Source: Pseudomonadota bacterium (GTDB lineage: Bacteria > Pseudomonadota > Gammaproteobacteria > Acidiferrobacterales > Acidiferrobacteraceae). From it: a stretch of DNA of 6,108 nucleotides. A model generated the notes under the pieces. That model made no database searches, had not been told where the DNA came from, and worked only from the letters and a program-made list of their open reading frames with translations. This document shows, piece after piece, positions 1-6,108 of the stretch. A program made the position numbers and the translations under genes. How positions within the stretch are numbered: the stretch's first letter is position 1; each line of letters begins with the position of its first letter. The stretch covers positions 1 through 6,108 of the forward strand of contig JAJZZU010000170.1 of the NCBI GenBank assembly GCA_021797365.1. Reading direction: 5' to 3'.

Positions 1-344
1 ATAAGGGCGCTGAACTCGCCGGCGAGACAGCCTTCCGTTGCGCGCCTGAGACAAGACAGGACATAGTCGGCGTTCGCCGGATCCGGGACACCGGGGGTCG
101 CGCGGCGGGCGAGCGCCACGGGCAGGATCGAGGGACCATGTACGCCCGGCGCATAGCGCGGCCAGTGGCGTGGCCGCCCGCGCAGACGCGCCCTGTCATC
201 CAGAAGGTCCGGATCCGCCACACACACCCAGTCTACGCCCTCGTCGTAATCGAGCAGGGCCATGAGATCCGGCCCGATGCCGGCCGGCTCTCCTGGAGTA
301 ATGGCGATGACCGGACGCTTAGACGCGGCCTGGATAGCGGACAT
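1..344 (-). CDS. pdxA: 4-hydroxythreonine-4-phosphate dehydrogenase, N-terminal part (cut by window edge)
   Basis: PdxA is a cytoplasmic NAD-dependent enzyme of pyridoxal 5'-phosphate synthesis. It oxidises 4-phosphohydroxy-L-threonine, and the product condenses with deoxyxylulose phosphate through PdxJ. Only the first 114 codons are here; the family is usually about 330 residues. The hallmark N-terminal motif ITPGEPAGIGPDL lies at residues 15-27. A second family-like stretch, ending in GCLAGEFSAL, lies at 105-114, just before the point where the family has its ITGPVHK motif, beyond the window. The ATG at 344 gives a typical short lead (MSAIQAASKRPVIAITPG). It lies inside the end of surA, a 26-base overlap in another frame, with no clear Shine-Dalgarno sequence, so translation is probably coupled to surA. 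A GTG four codons upstream is an alternative start. The metal- and substrate-binding histidines lie off the edge and cannot be checked. Confidence 0.93.
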   Translation of the reverse strand, partial: MSAIQAASKRPVIAITPGEPAGIGPDLMALLDYDEGVDWVCVADPDLLDDRARLRGRPRHWPRYAPGVHGPSILPVALARRATPGVPDPANADYVLSCLRRATEGCLAGEFSAL

Positions 345-1560
345 AGGCGTCGTCACGCAAGGTCTGCAGCCAGCGAACGTACAGGGCGTTCCCCTTGCGC
401 ATGCGCAGAAGTCGGCGCGCCTCGTTGCGCGTCATACCGGCGCGCATGCGCCGCGCCACCACCTCGATCAGGACCTGGCCGCGCGCCGTGGCGTAAGGGC
501 CGCCCACGGTATGGAGAGGCAGATGACGCGCGGCCTCGGCCAATGTCGGCGGCAGCCCCGCGATGGTCATCCAGCCGAGCGATCCACCGCGCGCGGCCGT
601 GGCCCCTTGCGAATACGCGCGCGCCAGGGTCTTGAAATGCGCGCCCTGCGCAAGACGCTTCTTCAAGGCCTTCAACTTTTCGCGGGCAATGAGCATCGAT
701 ACCCGGCGCGACGGCCGCAGCACGATCTCGCGCAGACGCACCTGCTCGTGCTCCGGTCCTTTGAGGCCGGCGCGCTTGCCCTTCAACTCGATGATATAAT
801 AGGCCCCGTGTCCCGACACCAGGCGCACATCCCCGCTCTTCATCTGGCGTAGCGCACGCACAAAGCTCGCTCGCAGGTGCGCCGCCGTCCGCCATCCGAT
901 ATCCCCACCCTCCAGGGCATGGGTGTCCTGGGAATGCGCGATGGCCGCCTGACTGAATGGCTCGCCGGCGCGGATCTTTTTCAGGATGCGTAGGGCGCGC
1001 GCGCGGACCGCCTGACGCGCCGATGTGTCGGCTGCTACCGGAAACTGGAGCGTGATCTCGGCGACATGGTAACGGGTGCCATCGGCGGCACGGGCCTGCG
1101 CGAGAAACCGATCGACCGCGCGCTGGGTCACGATCACCGACCGGCTGATACGGCGCATGATGAGCGTGCGGATCGTGATTTCCGTGCGCAACCGGCGACG
1201 AAAGGCCGCAGGAGTGAACCCCTCGGCCGCCACCGCCTGCTCAAACTGTGGCAGCGTCATGTGATTGCGCGCCGCAAGAGAGGTCTCGGCGTGCTTGACC
1301 TGCGCCCGGCTCACGCGGATGCCGATATTGTGCGCATACTGAAGCTCGAGCCGCTGCAAGACCATCTGACTCAAGACCTTGCGCGCCAACAGATGGCGCG
1401 GGGGTACGGTCACATCGCGCGCCGCCAAGCGCTTTATCAGCAGGGATACCCGCCGGTCCAACTGATTTTGAGTAATGACCTCGTTATTTACGACCGCAAC
1501 GATCTTATCAATCGTTACCGGGCGGGGGGCGACCGGGGCCTGAAGAAGTGCGGCGGACAT
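319..1560 (-). CDS. surA: SurA-type periplasmic chaperone / parvulin peptidyl-prolyl isomerase, lacking an obvious signal peptide
   Basis: SurA binds unfolded outer-membrane proteins, LptD included, in the periplasm and hands them to the BAM complex. The 413-residue product shows the family layout. A conserved N-terminal start (VTIDKIVAVVNNEVI, residues 15-29) opens a helical chaperone domain to about 160. A first parvulin domain follows at about 163-262 (with GGDIGW at 218-223), a second at about 272-372 (GGSLGW, 325-330), and a C-terminal helix at about 376-402. The start is well fixed: an AGGAG lies 8 bases upstream, and the lptD stop is in the same frame only six codons before it. Oddly, only 14 residues (MSAALLQAPVAPRP) precede the conserved domain, without a basic n-region or a full hydrophobic core, so no standard Sec signal is visible. 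Either the signal was lost, the assembly has an error, or export is unusual. Position between lptD and pdxA supports the SurA assignment. Confidence 0.93.
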   Translation of the reverse strand: MSAALLQAPVAPRPVTIDKIVAVVNNEVITQNQLDRRVSLLIKRLAARDVTVPPRHLLARKVLSQMVLQRLELQYAHNIGIRVSRAQVKHAETSLAARNHMTLPQFEQAVAAEGFTPAAFRRRLRTEITIRTLIMRRISRSVIVTQRAVDRFLAQARAADGTRYHVAEITLQFPVAADTSARQAVRARALRILKKIRAGEPFSQAAIAHSQDTHALEGGDIGWRTAAHLRASFVRALRQMKSGDVRLVSGHGAYYIIELKGKRAGLKGPEHEQVRLREIVLRPSRRVSMLIAREKLKALKKRLAQGAHFKTLARAYSQGATAARGGSLGWMTIAGLPPTLAEAARHLPLHTVGGPYATARGQVLIEVVARRMRAGMTRNEARRLLRMRKGNALYVRWLQTLRDDAYVRYPGRV

Positions 1561-1568
1561 AAGGTAAT

Positions 1569-1573
1569 CTCCT
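1569..1573 (-). promoter_or_regulatory. Ribosome binding site of surA
   Basis: On the minus strand AGGAG sits 8 bases before the surA ATG, in the 18-base gap after the lptD stop. It matters because it confirms a start that leaves SurA without a visible signal peptide. Confidence 0.8.
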
Positions 1574-1578
1574 GACTT

Positions 1579-3735
1579 TTAATAGCCGAGCATGAAGCCG
1601 TGTTGGCTAAGGGGCACAACCGGCGCCGATCCGAGCGCGCCTAGGCCGTTTAGCGTGAACTCGAACATCGCAGTCGTGAATTGGGTGTTGTTAAGACCGA
1701 GGGTCTTGCCGACATAAAATCCCAGTCCCCAGCAGCAGCTATTGTATTGGATACCGAGATAGGACTCCAAGCTCGCCGATTGCATGAGCGAATAGCTGGT
1801 CTCGACCAGGGTAGACCAGTGCGTGAGCACGGGCCACTGGAGCGACACGTCCACCTGCTCCTGGACCCCGCGGATATACCGGTGACCGACGGTTATGATG
1901 GCGTTGGGCTTGGGACTGTACTCGACATAGGCGTCGCCCTCGTCGGTCTGGTCATTGTTGGGGTTCCAGGCCAGTGATCCACGTACATACCAGTGCCGGC
2001 TGAGTCGCGCATAGGCCTCCGCCGCCAGATCCGAGGTGCGATTGAGGACGCGCGTCTGGTAGGTGGCATAGATCGAGGGTTTGTGGAAGTAATAAATCTC
2101 ACCGACGCTCGCGCGCAGCCGTTCGCGACCCGTGGAGGAATAGAGGCGCGTGGTGAGACCGGCTATCAGCTGGTTCGCGTCTACCTGGCGGTCCGGCCCG
2201 AAGAAACTGTTGGTGCGAAACAGGTTCGTATAGGTAAACGGCGCCGGGGCGGTATCGAAGAATGGGATCCCCTGCTGGTTGCGATAAGGGACGTACAGAT
2301 ACGAGAGCTCCGGCTCCAGGGTCTGGCGGCCTCCGCCTTTGAGTGTGCGCTCGAAGACCAGACCATCGCTGAGACTCGCAATCGGCGTGGTTCTATGAAT
2401 GGTCGGCTGACCCGCGATCCAATAGTCGGTCTCGCGGACTGCGAGCCGTGGGGTTATGAAGCCGGCGGGCCAGCGCCACGGATAGCTCAATGCCGGCTCG
2501 AGGTCGAGGCGATCGGCGGGGGGCGTTCCCCCGCCCAGAAAGCGCGCGGCACTGGCCTTCAGACGGTAGTGCAGGCGATTGGGCTTGGCCGTGCCTCGTG
2601 CGTTAAGGAACAGCCCGGGGAGTTCTTCGTAGGGCTTGTAGGCGGCGCCGATGCTCGTATCGAGGAGCTGATAGGCACTGCTCGTGACCTGCAATCGCAA
2701 GTGCCGGCCTGAATAACCGACCGCGCCCAGCTGCGGCAGGTCGATTTGGCTCGCGAGCGCGAAATTAGCGCTGAAGTCGGTATAGAACGCCGGGTCTGAG
2801 ACCCGGTTGTAGTTGATGCTCGCCCACCAATAGGGGTTGAAAACCTGGTTGTGGGCGATGTGCAGGGCGTAGCGCGGACCGCCATACACACGATCGACGG
2901 GAATGTAGTCGATGCGATCCGAGCCGCTATACCCAAGACCCAGGTAACGGAAGTGGTTACGAAACAGCACCCCGCGCCGCGTCATGATCTCGGGCGTCGT
3001 GGTCAGATCGTAGTTGGGCGCGAGATTCCAATAATAAGGGATCGACAACATGATCCCCGAATTGCTCGCGGTGCCGTAGCGCGGCGGCAGGAAACCGGAC
3101 TTGCGTTTGGATGATATAGGGAAGCTCAAGTACGGCCAGTAGAAGATCGGGACACCGTGAAAATACACGCGCGCATTGGTGGCGATGCCCACGTCCTTGG
3201 TGTAATTCAAGTGCAGCCGGTCGGCGTCTATATACCAGACCTTGGTGCCCTCCGGGCACATCGTATAACGCGTATCCTTGATGTCCGACTTATGGCGGCT
3301 CCTCAGGATCACCATGACCGCGCGTCCGCGCGCATTGCTGCCCGGAAGCACAAAACGCACCGCGCGCGCCACGCCCCGGCCCGTGGCCCGGTTCATGTGC
3401 AGATAATGGGCGCGCAACTCGCCACCCTGGGCGTTGGTCACGCGCACATGCCCAATGGCCGTAAACGCGTTGGTCCGGCGATTGAAGCGGATACGCTGCG
3501 CATGCACGGTCTCCGTACCGTAGGTCAGGACGACCTTGCCGCTGAACACGGTTACGCCGTCGGCGAAGGCGCGCGCCTTGTCGGCCACGACATGGGCGAT
3601 CTTGCGGCCTCCGCGGGTGCCCACGAACGGGGTCGGGTGGGTGGCAGGCGCAGGGCATGCGGCGCTCGCGCTGCAAGAGACTATAAGTAACAGCAGGAGC
3701 CCCGTCGAAGAGCGCGCGGCAACGATCCGGGGCAT
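1579..3735 (-). CDS. lptD: LPS-assembly protein LptD (outer-membrane LPS translocon)
   Basis: LptD is the outer-membrane barrel that, with the lipoprotein LptE as plug, takes LPS from the LptA bridge and inserts it into the outer leaflet. From the ATG at 3735 it has 718 residues, near the family size (784 in E. coli). A signal peptide covers about residues 1-26 (basic start, GLLLLLIVS core, then SASA). An OstA/LptA-like jelly-roll domain follows at about 45-150, then the barrel with the conserved stretch KSGFLPPRYG (212-221), IPYYWNLAPNYDLTTTPE (232-249) and RG..FRNHFRYL (254-265). Cysteines at 27, 160, 667 and 668 match the four that form the two interdomain disulfides in E. coli LptD. An in-frame TTG at 3750 would add five residues; neither start has a clear Shine-Dalgarno sequence, and I prefer ATG. 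A TGA lies two codons before the TTG. It is probably first in an operon with surA and pdxA. Confidence 0.96.
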   Translation of the reverse strand: MPRIVAARSSTGLLLLLIVSCSASAACPAPATHPTPFVGTRGGRKIAHVVADKARAFADGVTVFSGKVVLTYGTETVHAQRIRFNRRTNAFTAIGHVRVTNAQGGELRAHYLHMNRATGRGVARAVRFVLPGSNARGRAVMVILRSRHKSDIKDTRYTMCPEGTKVWYIDADRLHLNYTKDVGIATNARVYFHGVPIFYWPYLSFPISSKRKSGFLPPRYGTASNSGIMLSIPYYWNLAPNYDLTTTPEIMTRRGVLFRNHFRYLGLGYSGSDRIDYIPVDRVYGGPRYALHIAHNQVFNPYWWASINYNRVSDPAFYTDFSANFALASQIDLPQLGAVGYSGRHLRLQVTSSAYQLLDTSIGAAYKPYEELPGLFLNARGTAKPNRLHYRLKASAARFLGGGTPPADRLDLEPALSYPWRWPAGFITPRLAVRETDYWIAGQPTIHRTTPIASLSDGLVFERTLKGGGRQTLEPELSYLYVPYRNQQGIPFFDTAPAPFTYTNLFRTNSFFGPDRQVDANQLIAGLTTRLYSSTGRERLRASVGEIYYFHKPSIYATYQTRVLNRTSDLAAEAYARLSRHWYVRGSLAWNPNNDQTDEGDAYVEYSPKPNAIITVGHRYIRGVQEQVDVSLQWPVLTHWSTLVETSYSLMQSASLESYLGIQYNSCCWGLGFYVGKTLGLNNTQFTTAMFEFTLNGLGALGSAPVVPLSQHGFMLGY

Positions 3736-3774
3736 CGGGGTGTCGGTCAAATGTCAATGGCGGCTAAAATCGCA

Positions 3775-3780
3775 TACAAT
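3775..3780 (+). promoter_or_regulatory. Possible -10 element of the amgK operon
   Basis: TACAAT matches five of six bases of the sigma-70 -10 consensus. It would place the transcript start near 3787, giving a leader of about 38 bases before the amgK GTG. No good -35 hexamer lies 16-18 bases upstream and there is no extended -10 TG, so the call is tentative. Confidence 0.3.
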
Positions 3781-3787
3781 CGCCCGC

Positions 3788-3802
3788 CGAGGCAAGGCCT
3801 CG
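3788..3802. repeat. Perfect inverted repeat in the divergent promoter region
   Basis: CGAGGC and GCCTCG form 6-base perfect arms around an AAG spacer. It lies at or just after the proposed amgK transcript start and overlaps the possible lptD -35 hexamer. It could be an operator half-site pair or a small leader hairpin; there is no T-tract, so it is not a terminator. Chance occurrence in GC-rich DNA is possible. Confidence 0.45.
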
Positions 3803-3811
3803 TCCGGTTAT

Positions 3812-3817
3812 AAGGAG
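3812..3817 (+). promoter_or_regulatory. Ribosome binding site of amgK
   Basis: AAGGAG lies 7 bases before the GTG at 3825. This decides for the GTG start, since no ATG in that frame exists near the conserved N-terminus. Confidence 0.8.
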
Positions 3818-3824
3818 AAATTTC

Positions 3825-5466
<1,642 letters not shown>

Positions 5467-5467
<1 letters not shown>

Positions 5468-5913
5468 TGGACACCGCCGAGGACGTCGCATTACCCGCCG
5501 AACTCGTGGCCCGGCTGCGCGCGCGCTGGCAACTGCTGATCGACATCGCGGTGTGGGGCGACATAAAAAGCGAGCAGTTGGGGCTTTTGACCAGGCTGCG
5601 TAAACGCATCCTGGAGCTCGGTGAACGGCTCAAATCACTCGATGCCGACCGCGCCTGGATCCCCAAAAGGCGTGAGCGCATCAAAAACCTGCTGGGGTCA
5701 TGTCTGAGCGCGCGCGACACGCTACTGCAAACGGAACGCGCCGCCCAGGGCGTCACGGGCGGCCGCGACCTGGAGGCCCTGTCGCAGGTCCTCGTAGATC
5801 TCCATCGGATCATGACGACCGAGCTGCAGGAACACGAGAACGCCTGGGCCGAGACCCTTCAGGTCTTGAACAAGGGAAGCCTGGAGGACGAGGAGGACGA
5901 GGAGGACGCGTAA
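5467..5913 (+). CDS. Unrecognised helical protein with acidic C-terminal tail
   Basis: I do not recognise this 148-residue protein. It is predicted soluble, with no signal peptide or membrane segment, and looks mostly alpha-helical. A charged stretch with regular Leu/Ile spacing (about 13-60, including LLTRLRKRILELGERLKSL) could form a coiled coil. A second amphipathic region spans about 70-95 and a third 101-135. The single Cys is at 79. It ends in a low-complexity acidic tail, EDEEDEEDA (140-148). The ATG shares its first base with the murU stop (TGATG), so translation is probably coupled and the gene belongs to the amgK-murU operon. A start 19 codons earlier would lie inside murU and adds a basic, unconserved-looking lead. 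Being joined to murU suggests, but does not show, a link to cell-wall recycling; a general chaperone- or adaptor-like small protein is equally possible. Confidence 0.8.
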
Positions 5914-5917
5914 AAAA

Positions 5918-5938
5918 GGCCGTGTCGAAGACACGGCC
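5918..5938. terminator. Bidirectional rho-independent terminator between convergent genes
   Basis: GGCCGTGTC and GACACGGCC form a perfect 9-base stem around a GAA loop, extended by one A-T pair at 5917/5939. Read on the minus strand, the stem is followed by six T (5917-5912), a classic terminator for the H1-like gene whose stop lies 19 bases upstream of the stem. On the plus strand the tail is only TCTTA, so it is weaker, but it lies 4 bases after the stop at 5913 and probably also ends the amgK operon. Confidence 0.88.
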
Positions 5939-5957
5939 TCTTACGGCCCCGCGCGGG

Positions 5958-6108
5958 CTACTTCTTCTTGGAACGCGCCTTCTTCTTGGTGGACGTGGTC
6001 TTGGTTGTCACCGACTTCTTGGCTGCCATCTTGGTGCGCGACGTCGACGTCGCCATCCGGGTTGACGCCTTCTTCGGTGCGGCCTTCTTCGGTGCGGCCT
6101 TCTTGACC
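5958..6108 (-). CDS. Lys/Ala-rich histone H1-like protein, C-terminal part (cut by window edge)
   Basis: Only the last 49 codons are visible, ending in TAG. The product is extremely basic and of low complexity: two AAPKK units at the visible start (residues 4-13), then a Ser/Thr-rich segment, and a KKKARSKKK terminus. There are no acidic and no aromatic residues. Such tails occur in bacterial histone H1-like, AlgP-like and similar DNA- or RNA-binding proteins, where they bind nucleic acid through charge; the role here is inferred from composition only. The tail may also sit on another domain upstream of the window. An ATG at 6056 could in principle start a shorter peptide, but the repeat units continue in frame upstream of it, so coding begins beyond the edge. 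It converges on the amgK operon and shares its terminator. Confidence 0.8.
   Translation of the reverse strand, partial: VKKAAPKKAAPKKASTRMATSTSRTKMAAKKSVTTKTTSTKKKARSKKK
6070..6104 (-). repeat. 15-base tandem repeat encoding AAPKK units
   Basis: Two identical 15-base copies (6070-6084 and 6085-6099; plus-strand unit TTCTTCGGTGCGGCC) are followed by a partial third copy to 6104. Each encodes one AAPKK pentapeptide on the minus strand. The array may continue past the right edge. Exact identity at DNA level suggests recent expansion or slippage. Confidence 0.8.

Larger units (their letters stand above)
3736..3824. promoter_or_regulatory. Divergent intergenic region between lptD and amgK
   Basis: This short region must hold the promoters of both the lptD-surA-pdxA and the amgK-murU operons unless these are read from further away inside the opposite genes. 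It is more AT-rich than its flanks around 3765-3780. For the lptD side, the best pair I see on the minus strand is TTGCCT (3795-3790) and GATTTT (3771-3766), 18 bases apart, which is weak. No sigma-E-type promoter was recognised with confidence. Confidence 0.6.

Noticed and set aside
262..852. 196-codon plus-strand open frame opposite surA and pdxA
   Set aside because: Antisense shadow of surA and the pdxA start; no recognisable motif or ribosome binding site.
1993..2712. 239-codon plus-strand open frame
   Set aside because: It lies fully antisense to well-conserved lptD coding sequence, its translation resembles no family, and long antisense frames are expected in high-GC genes.
3157..3690. 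177-codon plus-strand open frame opposite the lptD N-terminal domain
   Set aside because: Antisense to clear OstA-like coding sequence; His/Arg-rich low-information translation.
5700..6065. 121-codon plus-strand open frame crossing the terminator
   Set aside because: It runs through the hairpin at 5918-5938 and is Gly/Arg low-complexity, out of frame with the coupled gene and antisense to the H1-like gene.

Overview
The window is chromosomal housekeeping DNA from a high-GC Gram-negative bacterium, most likely a gammaproteobacterium. Two things point there: the minus-strand order lptD-surA-pdxA, which is the outer-membrane biogenesis and vitamin B6 cluster known from Escherichia coli and Pseudomonas; and the divergent amgK-murU pair directly upstream of lptD, an arrangement known from Pseudomonas and other non-enteric gammaproteobacteria. 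The genus cannot be named from the sequence alone.

Layout. Minus strand, reading right to left from about 3735: lptD (LPS translocon barrel), surA (outer-membrane protein chaperone) and the first 114 codons of pdxA, which runs off the left edge. lptD and surA are 18 bases apart, and surA and pdxA overlap by 26 bases, so the three look like one operon. A short divergent intergenic region (about 3736-3824) separates them from a plus-strand operon: amgK, murU and an unrecognised 148-residue helical protein with an acidic tail. These three are joined by start/stop overlaps (ATGA, then TGATG). The operon ends at a strong hairpin at 5918-5938. This hairpin also serves, with a better U-tract, as terminator for a convergent minus-strand gene at the right edge. 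That gene encodes a Lys/Ala/Pro-rich, histone H1-like tail and is cut by the window end.

How the genes fit together. LptD inserts LPS into the outer membrane, and SurA escorts LptD and other barrels through the periplasm. AmgK and MurU convert recovered N-acetylmuramic acid to UDP-MurNAc, bypassing de novo synthesis. The neighbourhood is thus an envelope-building locus with PdxA as a metabolic passenger.

No mobile element, CRISPR array, RNA gene or obviously new system was seen. The most notable oddity is that the surA reading frame, whose start is fixed by an in-frame stop and a good ribosome binding site, has no recognisable signal peptide. Next are the unrecognised third gene of the amgK-murU operon and the H1-like repeat protein.
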